Assembly (NCBI GenBank): GCA_024233515.1
Contig: JACKPO010000004.1
Coordinates: 1 to 64,000 of the forward strand
Origin: Chlamydiales bacterium
GTDB taxonomy: Bacteria > Chlamydiota > Chlamydiia > Chlamydiales > Simkaniaceae
Direction: 5' to 3'
DNA length: 64,000 nt
The notes beneath the pieces were generated by a model. That model was not told the origin of the DNA. It saw nothing but the letters and a program-made list of their open reading frames with translations, and made no database searches. The translations under genes and the position numbers were made by a program. This document shows positions 51,484-60,035 of the stretch, in pieces (the first letter of the stretch is position 1; each line of letters opens with the position of its first letter).

Positions 51484-52788
51484 ATGGCCGTGCTTAATCC
51501 CTATGTCGATAATCGGACGTATTATCAGCCTTCCTCCACTCCAAGAGCTGGCTGTCCAGTTCAGTTAACACGCTGCTATAGCCAACCCATTGAGATACCT
51601 GGAGCAAGAAGAACAAGAGACCATTATTACACTGCAATGAAGCTTGCAGATATGGTGGAAGAAACCCCTATTCGTCTTCTAAACTTAGATAAAGTTCATC
51701 ATGACATGGAGACAGAATCTTTATCCCTATATGGCTCTGGCGCCTCAAATATTGTCGTAGCAAAACTTAGTTTTGACTGTTCTATCGAGATCGGAGAGAC
51801 TTCAGAACGGGCAACATTTGTTTGGGATCTGAAAATTCCTGAAGTAGGAGATATTCTCTCTTTTGATTTCATTAAGGGTAAATATAATGAATACGGTATT
51901 GACCCCTACAAGCTGCTTAAGTATTACTACAGTCTTGGCAAAAGCATTGTTAACAAAGATAAGAATAAGCATGGTCATACTCCTGGCTATTCTTCTGGAG
52001 AAAGCTCGCAAGATCAATACATCAGACACACCGAACAAATGCTTGTTGCCTACCTTGCTCTTCCCGATGCAGCCGCAATGATCCGCAATTATCTAAGAAC
52101 AGAGATCCGCTCAAAGTACCACAAGCAGTCAACCGCTGCTAGAATCTATCATATGGGAATCCATATGCATTCAACAAAAACATGTTGCGCGCCGTGTGAG
52201 TATACACTCATCGGACTGATGAATGACGACGGAGAGTTTCATGAGAGTTTTGGATTCAAAAAAAACTTCAGTGAAGAATGCCTTGAACCTAACGAGCTCC
52301 TGAAGTTTAAATTCTCCAGAAAATTTCCACTTAAGGTTCTTGTAACCGTCACCGCAAATACACCTGACGCTGACCATAAGAAAAAGCCCGAATACCGAGA
52401 AACGGATGCAACAGATGATGAAATTTTTGTGAGAGATCAAGCCACCTTATCTAAGATTTTTACAACGTTTCTCGATAACCCCTACGACGTCAGAAAAGTC
52501 CCTGAGGAAACAGCTCTCAAAGATCGAACTGTCTTTACAAGTGGCTCTAACGTCACTCCAGGAACCAAGAAAACCATAGCAAAAGCAAATAGGGTCAAAA
52601 GTGCTGAAGATAAAAGAAGTTATGAAATAGAGAAGATGCATTTGGGTTATGCATCAGAGCCTACAAAGCGGAAAGAAAAAGAGCGAGCAAAGAGTCCTCC
52701 CACTTCTCCTACTTCTGAACGCCTTGCGAAAGAAAAAGAAGATCGAGATCTCGAAAAAAAGTTGAAAGAGCTCCGCATGAAGGGTTAA
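51484..52788 (+). CDS. Unknown soluble protein with charged C-terminal coiled coil
   Basis: 434 residues, no signal peptide, no membrane segment. Folded-looking part about 1-340, containing SIEIGETSERATFVWDLKIP and the cysteine pair TCCAPCEYTL near 235. The C-terminal 70 residues are Lys/Glu-rich (KRKEKERAKSPPTSPTSERL then a helix), with a Ser/Pro stretch that could be phosphorylated. AAGGA lies 6 bases before the ATG. The composition would suit an effector, but no known family is recognised. A perfect 25-bp stem-loop follows the stop. Confidence 0.5.
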   Translation: MAVLNPYVDNRTYYQPSSTPRAGCPVQLTRCYSQPIEIPGARRTRDHYYTAMKLADMVEETPIRLLNLDKVHHDMETESLSLYGSGASNIVVAKLSFDCSIEIGETSERATFVWDLKIPEVGDILSFDFIKGKYNEYGIDPYKLLKYYYSLGKSIVNKDKNKHGHTPGYSSGESSQDQYIRHTEQMLVAYLALPDAAAMIRNYLRTEIRSKYHKQSTAARIYHMGIHMHSTKTCCAPCEYTLIGLMNDDGEFHESFGFKKNFSEECLEPNELLKFKFSRKFPLKVLVTVTANTPDADHKKKPEYRETDATDDEIFVRDQATLSKIFTTFLDNPYDVRKVPEETALKDRTVFTSGSNVTPGTKKTIAKANRVKSAEDKRSYEIEKMHLGYASEPTKRKEKERAKSPPTSPTSERLAKEKEDRDLEKKLKELRMKG

Positions 52789-52800
52789 GCTTCCGTTAAA

Positions 52801-52856
52801 CATATCGTAATTGCTCGTAGCTAGATGAGTCTCTAGCTACGAGCAATTACGATATG
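52801..52856. repeat. Perfect 25-bp inverted repeat (hairpin) next to the IS element
   Basis: Arms CATATCGTAATTGCTCGTAG + CTAGA and its exact complement are separated by TGAGTC. It starts 12 bases after a stop codon and ends 3 bases before the IS630 TA target. It is longer and more perfect than a usual terminator, and there is no T run. Confidence 0.8.
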
Positions 52857-52868
52857 TTATACCATTTA

Positions 52869-53420
52869 TCAAAAATAAAGTTTAGTCTGAGCCCACTCTC
52901 TTGAACACAGTTGACGCACAGCTCCAACTTGTGAGGTAAATGCATTCCAAGCATCGCAGCAACTGCCCAAAATATGCTCATAGGAATCAAAACAACGGTT
53001 TCCTAAATATCGATCTCTAAGCACTTGCCATACTTGTTCAGTCGGATTTAACTCAGGAGAACTTGCAGGCAACGGTAGTAGCGATATATTGTTTGGTATG
53101 CACAGCTTTTTCGTTGTATGCCAAGCAGCTCGATCGAATACAATAACTGCATGATTACCAGGCTCAATTTCCTTAGAAATCTCCTCTAAGTGTTTTTGCA
53201 TACATCCCATCCCAATTGTTGGCAAAACCAATCCTACTGCTCGGTCTTTTTTTGGACAGACAGCACCAAAAATATAGGCATACTCAAACTGCTGTTGTCG
53301 GATCACTCGGGGACGAGTACCCCGTCTTGCCCATAACCGAGTGACCGTCCCTCTTTGCCCAACCCTTGCTTCGTCTTGAAACCAAATTTCAACATTTTCA
53401 GAAGCAATGCCTTCTGGCAA
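52869..53420 (-). CDS. IS630 transposase, C-terminal DDE part
   Basis: 183 residues with FQDEARVGQRG (first Asp), VIVFDRAAWHT (second Asp) and LPASSPELNPTEQVW (Glu), the IS630 DDE triad. The frame is open upstream across the A8 run. The annotated TTG start at 53420 is only the first codon giving a start, and the real product is probably a fusion with the upstream frame by -1 slippage. Confidence 0.85.
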   Translation of the reverse strand: MPEGIASENVEIWFQDEARVGQRGTVTRLWARRGTRPRVIRQQQFEYAYIFGAVCPKKDRAVGLVLPTIGMGCMQKHLEEISKEIEPGNHAVIVFDRAAWHTTKKLCIPNNISLLPLPASSPELNPTEQVWQVLRDRYLGNRCFDSYEHILGSCCDAWNAFTSQVGAVRQLCSREWAQTKLYF

Positions 53421-53428
53421 TACTCCTG

Positions 53429-53959
53429 CTACTTTTTCTTGAAATTTTTTTTAAAGTCTTCTTGAATCAAAGGATCAGATTTTGGATGTTTTGATCGTGC
53501 TGAAATCCACGAGAGCCCACACCGTTCAAGTACGTGGTAAACACTTGGTAGCGCATGATCAACACAGAATTTTTCTTTAAGCAAAACCTGAATATCTTGT
53601 CCCCGAACCCTTCCACCCTCACGAAGAGTCTGCAGTTTTTCTACTTGTTGCCGAAATGCTTCCTCTTGTTCTTCAGCTAGCTTTCTTTTGCGGCCTTTAC
53701 CAGGCTGCTCCTTTAACCCTGGCACCCCTTTAGCAGCAAATCGTAGTACCCATCGACGCAATGTAATGAGAACAATCCGGAACATTTCAGTGACTTCCTG
53801 CTTGGATTTGCCTGCTTTTAGATGGCCCAAAGCGAGGAGTCGTATGCGTGTTCTGGGATTAGGTTCGCGCTTTGCAAGGTAGAAAAAATCTACTTCTGAA
53901 CTTTTTAATTGTATGTCTTCTGGTGTATTCATTTGACTCTCCATGGGGTTGAAAACCAA
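53429..53959 (-). CDS. IS630 transposase, N-terminal helix-turn-helix part
   Basis: 176 residues. The helix-turn-helix region is GKSKQEVTEMFRIVLITLRRWVLRF, split by a GxPGLKEQPGKGRK linker as usual in IS630. It ends in EDFKKNFKKK at an A8 run. The downstream frame continues QEKVAG and then DDE sequence, one base back. This is either programmed -1 frameshifting or a decayed gene. Confidence 0.85.
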   Translation of the reverse strand: MVFNPMESQMNTPEDIQLKSSEVDFFYLAKREPNPRTRIRLLALGHLKAGKSKQEVTEMFRIVLITLRRWVLRFAAKGVPGLKEQPGKGRKRKLAEEQEEAFRQQVEKLQTLREGGRVRGQDIQVLLKEKFCVDHALPSVYHVLERCGLSWISARSKHPKSDPLIQEDFKKNFKKK

Positions 53960-54026
53960 AGATCATACACTAAACTTTATTTTTGATAAATGGTATTATA
54001 TGTTAAAGGATTTTTGGAGCTAACCA

Positions 54027-55355
54027 TTAGAGGGTCAAGCTGATCTGGGTGCCGATCACCCAGGCATCCTGAATGTTGCCGAACCCTTTGGGGTTGATCA
54101 CGTATTGGATGTTGGGCATGATGTTGAACCAAGGGTTGATTTGAAACCAGTGGTTGAGTTCAACAAGGGCCTCAAAGTTTTGGGGCATATGTCCAAACTT
54201 GGGCATCGCGCCGGTCCGTTTTGCCACCTCTTGAGCATGATGCATATCGGTGCTATACTTCCCATAGATGAAGCCAAGGTTAGTGTAATCCTTGGGGCGC
54301 GCCGCAAAGAGTCCTTTGTAGACGAGACCACTCGTCACAAAGAAGGGGAGAAGATTTCGATCTTTAGGAGCTAACACGACCGCCACGAAAGGAGTCAGTC
54401 CCCGGTCAGTATCGGGCGTCCGGTATACCATCTGATCGACTAAGAAATAGTAGCCGTAATTTCCATGGTAGTGTCCACCACGGTATTTTTCCCCCTTGCT
54501 TCCCGTTGTGTAGTAACCACCAACGCGGTAATTGCCAGGATAGCCGGTGTCCCCTTTGAGTTGGTTGACTTGATAAGACCACTCAGAAATTAAAAGGGCT
54601 CCATCCGATCCATTGAACGACCAGTTAAGCCCGTGGTATTTGTTATCTGCGACGTCATCTTGAGCAACATAGGCTGCAGCTTTCGCAAGGACACGTTTAA
54701 AGTAGGGACGGAAGGTCATGACAACGCCCCACGTCGCATTGGGATAGGCCGTGAAGGGAGTGTTGAAGAAAATCGAGATCGGGTTCCCATCAAACCCGTT
54801 GTTCATAAATTTGTAGTAAAGCTCTGACTGCAAAAAGTCATTGCCTCCATTAACCCGCCCTGCTTTGAGGGTCAAATACTCATCAAAGAGGACCTGCTTG
54901 AGGTAAAGTTCATTGAGGCGAACGTTTTGCCCACCAAAGACTTGTTGAACAGGATATTGGTTTCCAATTTTATCGGCGCTCAAACTTGTTCCTGTTCGCC
55001 ACACAACAGAGGAGTAAAAAGAAAACCCTTGGAGCGACGTGAACTTTCCAAAGTCGACATTCATGTCAAACCCAAACGACCCTGCATAAGCAAACCCTTT
55101 TGCTTTCCCTCCCCAAACATTCGCCGCTAGATCGGTGACATAAGTTAGCCCAAGTGTGACCCCATTCCGCGCCATTTTAGCGCGAACGCCCCACCAATCT
55201 CCTGTCATGTATGGATTATCCCACCAGGAAAGTTCTTCTCTGGGCGAAGTATAATGCTCCGCCATCTCTTGGTGACGCTCAGGAGCGGTCCCAGAAAACC
55301 GGTGATCTCCCCCGTAGCAAAATAGGGGCAATAAGAACATCAAAAGCTTTTTCAT
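54027..55355 (-). CDS. OprB-family carbohydrate porin
   Basis: 442 residues with a signal peptide (MKKLLMFLLPLFCYGG). The OprB signature YMTGDWWGVRAKMARNGVTL is near the start, with beta-strand sets throughout (FAYAGSFGFDMNVDFGKF, LYLKQVLFDEYLTLKAGRVNGG) and a C-terminal strand ending TQISLTL. An outer-membrane channel for sugars or other small solutes. Its start overlaps the Deg-like protease stop by 4 bases, placing it in an operon of surface/periplasmic genes. Confidence 0.9.
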   Translation of the reverse strand: MKKLLMFLLPLFCYGGDHRFSGTAPERHQEMAEHYTSPREELSWWDNPYMTGDWWGVRAKMARNGVTLGLTYVTDLAANVWGGKAKGFAYAGSFGFDMNVDFGKFTSLQGFSFYSSVVWRTGTSLSADKIGNQYPVQQVFGGQNVRLNELYLKQVLFDEYLTLKAGRVNGGNDFLQSELYYKFMNNGFDGNPISIFFNTPFTAYPNATWGVVMTFRPYFKRVLAKAAAYVAQDDVADNKYHGLNWSFNGSDGALLISEWSYQVNQLKGDTGYPGNYRVGGYYTTGSKGEKYRGGHYHGNYGYYFLVDQMVYRTPDTDRGLTPFVAVVLAPKDRNLLPFFVTSGLVYKGLFAARPKDYTNLGFIYGKYSTDMHHAQEVAKRTGAMPKFGHMPQNFEALVELNHWFQINPWFNIMPNIQYVINPKGFGNIQDAWVIGTQISLTL

Positions 55356-56782
55356 CTTAGGTCCTCCGAACGATCATGGCTGATCTGGTAGCGCCTTAGA
55401 ATGTTCCGATTCCTCGCCTGCGCCTCATCTTTCTCAAAAATCAGTTGCTTTTGGTTTGTTAGCTCAATCACAACAAACGGTCCTTCAGCTTCCTCCACAA
55501 GGCGAATAAAACTCCTTAAGTTAGAGACCTTTTGACCGTTGACCTTCTCGACAACTTTTCGTCTCAGGTGTTGGTAACCACTATTCATCTCTTCATCAAA
55601 AATCGAGGTTAACACAATCACTTCGTCTTGATCCTCTTCGATCTCACAATCTTTAAGATAAGTCGCATAGTCGATGACTGATATCAGATTAGTGATCAAG
55701 TTCCCAACGAGGGGTTGAAAGACACATCCCCCATAAATATAATACCGAGGCTTTTCCTCATGCAACGTATGAGGAACCAGTTTCTGAGCCCGTTTCTCTC
55801 TATCAACCGCCCCACCTTTTGTAACAACTTCCCCATCCCTTAAAAAAGTCACGGAAAACTCATCACCATAATGTTTCATTAAGATCAAATACTGAAACGG
55901 AAGGGAGAGATCATATTCTTCGAGCTGGATCATCCCCGTTGCATCGATCAGGTGCCCGTCAAAATCGAGAAGGATATCTCCCTCTTGGAGAATCCCATGA
56001 AAAAAATGGTTTTTGGGAATCTTCGTGATTAAAACCCCTTCATCTCCCTCATCAAAGCCATGGTACTTACGGAGTCCCTTATTGCGAAACTCTTGATATG
56101 AAAACTCAGCCGAAGGGAACCCATGATAATCCTTCTCATTTTCTTCTAGAAAATGGCGAATGATAGGGATGGGAATCATATACCCAATGCTCTGTCCATC
56201 AGAGACCCCTTGATGGGCCACACCAACAACCTTTCCTTCAGCGATAATCGGCCCTCCACTATTTCCAGGGTTAATCGCTGCATCCATTTGTGAAATAAGG
56301 AGCCACTCCCCGGAATGAACATATTTCCACAGATCGATCCTCGAGACGATCCCCCGCGTTACACAGATCTCATCTCCGCCGATTGGAAACCCATACGCCT
56401 GAACCTCTTCTTCCTGCAACAACACCTGCTCCGAGAAATCTAAAGGAGTTTTCCCCTGAAAAAATCGAGGATCCAACACTTCTAAAATGGCCAGATCACA
56501 GTCATGGCCGATCATCTTGACCCGCGCCTCATACCGCCGCTTGCTCCGCCCTGAGTGAACCTCGATATAAGTCGCCCCACTCACCACATGCGCATTGGTC
56601 AAAATGCGGTTCCCCTCAATGATGAACCCTGAACCAACACCTCGAATAATCGAAGGGGGCGCCCAAGGCGTTGTATAGTCATAATCCTTCGAGGTCGAGA
56701 AAATCTTCACTACCGAGTCTTTGACATCGATCGATGCAAAAACCCAAACTGGAACCAAAAGTAAGAACAATACCCGTTTCAA
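55352..56782 (-). CDS. Deg/HtrA-type periplasmic serine protease
   Basis: 476 residues with a signal peptide (MKRVLFLLLVPVWVFAS). Triad His65 in ILTNAHVVSGA, Asp96 in HDCDLAILEV and Ser175 in NPGNSGGPII. A PDZ domain follows (about 245-330: FHGILQEGDILLDFDG). The second half contains a further PDZ-like segment (VVEKVNGQKVSNLRSFIRLV). It resembles the Deg9-like branch. It probably trims or folds periplasmic proteins. Overlaps the OprB gene and the DUF805 gene by 4 bases each (ATGA). Confidence 0.9.
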   Translation of the reverse strand: MKRVLFLLLVPVWVFASIDVKDSVVKIFSTSKDYDYTTPWAPPSIIRGVGSGFIIEGNRILTNAHVVSGATYIEVHSGRSKRRYEARVKMIGHDCDLAILEVLDPRFFQGKTPLDFSEQVLLQEEEVQAYGFPIGGDEICVTRGIVSRIDLWKYVHSGEWLLISQMDAAINPGNSGGPIIAEGKVVGVAHQGVSDGQSIGYMIPIPIIRHFLEENEKDYHGFPSAEFSYQEFRNKGLRKYHGFDEGDEGVLITKIPKNHFFHGILQEGDILLDFDGHLIDATGMIQLEEYDLSLPFQYLILMKHYGDEFSVTFLRDGEVVTKGGAVDREKRAQKLVPHTLHEEKPRYYIYGGCVFQPLVGNLITNLISVIDYATYLKDCEIEEDQDEVIVLTSIFDEEMNSGYQHLRRKVVEKVNGQKVSNLRSFIRLVEEAEGPFVVIELTNQKQLIFEKDEAQARNRNILRRYQISHDRSEDLR

Positions 56783-57174
56783 GCAATAACCGCCTCTTTC
56801 AAAGGATTCTGTCCATATTGATTCTCCCCCAGCTGCCCCTTCTTAACAAACAGAATTAAGGTAAAAATAAGTCCCAAATAGGGAATCAGCGTCAATAAGA
56901 TCCACCACCCATTTCGTCCAATATCATGGATCCGCCGAACAGTAATCCCTAGGGTCGGAACAACAAGGGCCAATGCAGCCATCCCAATCAATAGAGAAAC
57001 AACGCGAGCAAGGACAAAAGAATGAAATATGTGAACTGCTATCATGTTATTTGCCCATGCAATCATCAGAAAAAAGCCCCACATCATCAAATGATAGAGG
57101 AGAAATTCCTTCCGACCCGCACGCCCAGAAAAAATGCTGTAATTCTTGGCCAAATAGCTCAAAATCTTCTTCAT
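56779..57174 (-). CDS. DUF805 membrane protein
   Basis: 131 residues, four membrane helices. The family hallmark is YSIFSGRAGRKEFLLYHLMMW near the start, then VRRIHDIGRNGWWILLTLIPYLG and a C-terminal KGQLGENQYGQNP. DUF805 proteins are small inner-membrane proteins without known function. It is first of the protease/porin operon. Confidence 0.9.
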   Translation of the reverse strand: MKKILSYLAKNYSIFSGRAGRKEFLLYHLMMWGFFLMIAWANNMIAVHIFHSFVLARVVSLLIGMAALALVVPTLGITVRRIHDIGRNGWWILLTLIPYLGLIFTLILFVKKGQLGENQYGQNPLKEAVIA

Positions 57175-57227
57175 TCTCTTCTCCTATTCAAAAATGCAAA
57201 CACTTTACATAATTCCCTGATTCTGAA

Positions 57228-57605
57228 TCAATGTTTCTTTAACTCTTCATAGACAACCTTTGCGTACTCTCTCACCTTACCCCACCTTGGATCATTGACA
57301 ATGCCTTCATCCGTTCTAGGACGATCCATCAAATCATCATACTCATCGACCATCTCATACAACTTTTTGAGCATCTGATACTGCTTGTCAGTCATCTCCA
57401 CCCTTCCAGCCTCATAGGCTTCAATGAGCGCATCGCTATCCTCAAGAAAATATAGGGTATCGTTGTAAAAACAAGATGAAATGCCAGAGCCTTCCCTTGC
57501 AACCCATTGTCTAGCTTGATAGTCCCTACTTAACAAAGATTGCAGAGTATTCATTAACGATTGAAATGCTGGGACATTTTCCTTACTTATCATTCTATTC
57601 ACCAC
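57228..57605 (-). CDS. Small acidic protein, possible immunity protein
   Basis: 125 residues, soluble and acidic (LIEAYEAGRVEMTDKQYQML, VDEYDDLMDRPRTDEG). No family recognised. It starts 7 bases inside the stop of the upstream TPR protein, whose C-terminus resembles a polymorphic-toxin module. The order of toxin then immunity gene, with overlap and a compact acidic partner, is the usual arrangement. The role as immunity protein is inferred. Confidence 0.6.
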   Translation of the reverse strand: MVNRMISKENVPAFQSLMNTLQSLLSRDYQARQWVAREGSGISSCFYNDTLYFLEDSDALIEAYEAGRVEMTDKQYQMLKKLYEMVDEYDDLMDRPRTDEGIVNDPRWGKVREYAKVVYEELKKH

Positions 57606-59764
57606 CCCTTAAACGTATATTCCTCAACAGGAATATGTATTTCTTCTAAGTTTTTTGGCACAAACTGACCAACTGGACTTAAAGCCTTATCTCCACGTCT
57701 TTGAACAACATATGGCTTTCTTTGTCTTAGATTAGGGCTGCAAGGATCTCCAGGCATCACTCGCACATTCAAAACTTGTTCAGTCGTTGATCCAGCTTTT
57801 CGATAGACCATCCCTCCATCCTTATGAGAGATAGTTACTATACAATCATGAGGAAGCCCCTTTGGCTTAGGAAAAGTCTTGTATCCCGCACGATGGAGGA
57901 TTTTTCGTACTTGGGACTCTGAGAGGGGGGTATCACGAAAAGTTCGATACAAACTTTTTCCAAAGTCTCTATTCGGCGAGACTTTGAGCTCGTCGATGAG
58001 TTTAGATGTGCGGGTCCACCACTCTTGGGTATGGTGAATCATTTGCTGTTCAACTTGGATCGATCTTGCCATCCGCTCTAGAGTAAGTGTCGCATTCGCA
58101 CTGCGGAAGTTTCTTGCCGCGCTAACAGCTTTCCCTCCCCCTTCTAGAAGGAGAAAATCGATGCCAAAGCAGCCAATCAATTGCCCCGTTAGCTCTCCTT
58201 GTCTTGATGGGTGGATAGGTTCATTGGTAAAAAGCTCCTTTGCCTCTGGAAAAATCGCGAGAATAATTTCTGGAAGACCATTTTCTTTGATGACTCCAAT
58301 CACCTCTTGGCAAGAGCGGACAAATTCTTTTGAGGTCTCTTCTGGAGAAGTCGCTAGTGCAATCATTCCATGCAAAAGACCCGAGGGGCTAGACATCAGA
58401 AATAATAGATTTTCTTGAGTTGCATAGGCAATCCCAAGGCCTAATCCCTTCATAACTCCTAACCCATATTCCATTGTTTCCGCTGGAGAATTGATGATGG
58501 GATCAATTTTGGCTCCAGAATCTATGAAGTCCTTCAAGGCTTCGGCAGTATTTCCTTTTTCGAAGTGGGCGATCGCACGCTCGAGATAGGCTTCTTTGCG
58601 GCGGGGAAAAGCTGAAATGTGCTTTGAGAGAGTGAAGATCGCATCATCGAAAAGATCGAGCTCACATTCAGCTTTTCCTTGGCGCAGGAGAAGGTTTTCT
58701 CGCATCTTTTCAGTGATCATCTCAGAGGGAGTCATCTCGAAGAGCTTTTTGATATCTTCGATACAGTTCATGTTATTCCCTTCACCATAATGGTAAAGGG
58801 CTCGATTGTAATAGGCGGCAGGAGCATGATGATGAGCAGCGCAATCATCCCAGATAGCGCAATAGGCCTGCCCTATCTCTCTCAATCTTGATCGGATACA
58901 CGGTCCATAGATGGTTAGCCCCTCATGAATGTTATCCCTTGTCTTTTCGAACTTCTGTTGGATCTCTCCAGCGACTTGAGCTTCTTTTTTGCTCTGTTCA
59001 AGAGCTTTGAAAAGCTTAGCCCTTTTCTCCTTCTGACTCACACCCATATGAGAATTGATCCCTTGAGCCAATAAGGCATCCACCTGATGGATCTTTCTGG
59101 TGATATCACCCTGACGCCTATTTTGATCCTCAACTACTGAACTGGCTTCTTCATGAAAGGATCGAAAATGATCGCGGAACCAAGATCCATAGTCACCTTT
59201 AAGAACCGTCTCAATTGTCGCAGAAAAATCATGGATTTCTTTTAAAGAATCCAACGACCAATCAACTTCATCAAGAACAGTTCCCTCTACTGAGGAATCA
59301 AAATCTAAGGAACATAGATCAACGCCATATCCAATGATCTTTCCTTCATCATCTTGCTGAATTGTTGGCCACCAAATGGACTTTGTCTTTTCAATCCTAC
59401 CAATTTCAGAAGAAGAGAAGTAATGGTAGTTGGAGCAGGGAATTTTTATCCGCTTAGGGACTTCAAAGGTCAGAGCAATGGATATCCCTTCCCTTGCTGT
59501 CTTCTTCACCCATGGATCTGTTGGCGACACAGGGATGGTATTTCCCAGGAAAGTTTCTCCTTTTACGAGATGGTTTAAGCGATCAAGTTCCCATAGCACC
59601 TCTATTCCTTTCCACTGGACTTGTTTGATCCCTTCGGATCCAAGTTTTCCGCAGTCGTAGGAACAATCAAACTGCTTAACTGTTTCGGGAGAAGTGTAGA
59701 ACCAGCTGAGAAACCCAGCTGAAAGATAGTGAGGGAAAAGAGCGAGAAAAAACAAAAAACGCAT
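57599..59764 (-). CDS. Secreted TPR protein with polymorphic-toxin-like C-terminus
   Basis: 721 residues with a Sec signal (MRFLFFLALFPHYLSAGFLSW). About 290-420 are TPR-like repeats (DDAIFTLSKHISAFPRRKEA; AYLERAIAHFEKGNTAEALK). 430-560 are hydrophobic/helical. The last 130 residues form a distinct domain: GLPHDCIVTISHKDGGMVYR, LNVRVMPGDPCSPNLRQRKP, YVVQRRGD and HIPVEEYTFKGW. The pattern RVMPGxPxSPxxxQRxPYV followed by an AHIP-type ending recurs in C-terminal domains of polymorphic toxins, as I recall them. The activity is unknown; a nuclease is possible. The immunity-like gene follows immediately. Confidence 0.65.
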   Translation of the reverse strand: MRFLFFLALFPHYLSAGFLSWFYTSPETVKQFDCSYDCGKLGSEGIKQVQWKGIEVLWELDRLNHLVKGETFLGNTIPVSPTDPWVKKTAREGISIALTFEVPKRIKIPCSNYHYFSSSEIGRIEKTKSIWWPTIQQDDEGKIIGYGVDLCSLDFDSSVEGTVLDEVDWSLDSLKEIHDFSATIETVLKGDYGSWFRDHFRSFHEEASSVVEDQNRRQGDITRKIHQVDALLAQGINSHMGVSQKEKRAKLFKALEQSKKEAQVAGEIQQKFEKTRDNIHEGLTIYGPCIRSRLREIGQAYCAIWDDCAAHHHAPAAYYNRALYHYGEGNNMNCIEDIKKLFEMTPSEMITEKMRENLLLRQGKAECELDLFDDAIFTLSKHISAFPRRKEAYLERAIAHFEKGNTAEALKDFIDSGAKIDPIINSPAETMEYGLGVMKGLGLGIAYATQENLLFLMSSPSGLLHGMIALATSPEETSKEFVRSCQEVIGVIKENGLPEIILAIFPEAKELFTNEPIHPSRQGELTGQLIGCFGIDFLLLEGGGKAVSAARNFRSANATLTLERMARSIQVEQQMIHHTQEWWTRTSKLIDELKVSPNRDFGKSLYRTFRDTPLSESQVRKILHRAGYKTFPKPKGLPHDCIVTISHKDGGMVYRKAGSTTEQVLNVRVMPGDPCSPNLRQRKPYVVQRRGDKALSPVGQFVPKNLEEIHIPVEEYTFKGW

Positions 59765-59795
59765 GCATCTATCCTTTGAGTTCTACTAGCGGTCA

Positions 59796-59951
59796 ATACC
59801 AAAAGTTGGTTTTTGGCTATGCCTCCTTTGCAGCATATTTCTTGCCTTCACCCTCCGCCTTGTGCTCGCACAATGTTCGCCCCGCTCCAGACAAAAAATT
59901 TGCGTGGGGCCGCCTTGTCAAATTCTCAACTTTTGATTCATGTTAGGTATA
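59796..59951. repeat. Palindromic element, family A copy 3 (left arm truncated)
   Basis: Same interior as copy 1 and the same right end (CAACTTTTGATTCATGTTAG then GTATA), but the left arm has lost about 11 bases after ATACC. It lies between the toxin-like gene start and the DoxX gene. Outside the element the 265-base gap holds nothing recognisable beyond the AAGGA site of doxX. Confidence 0.75.
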
Positions 59952-60035
59952 GAGGCTCTTAGACATTTAAATAAATAAGAAAATGTTGTCAGAAATTTCT
60001 CATGGGTCTATGAGGAAAAGAAAAGGAACGTGTGC

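Larger units (their letters stand above)
52862..53993 (-). mobile_element. IS630-family insertion sequence (TA target)
   Basis: A 1132-bp element. Its ends are perfect 25-base inverted repeats starting CCATTTATCAAAAATAAAG, and it is flanked by TA at 52860-52861 and 53994-53995. It encodes a transposase in two frames. The Tc1/mariner-type TA duplication and the DDE motifs fit IS630. The transposase stop codon (52869-52871) lies inside the terminal repeat. Confidence 0.92.
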
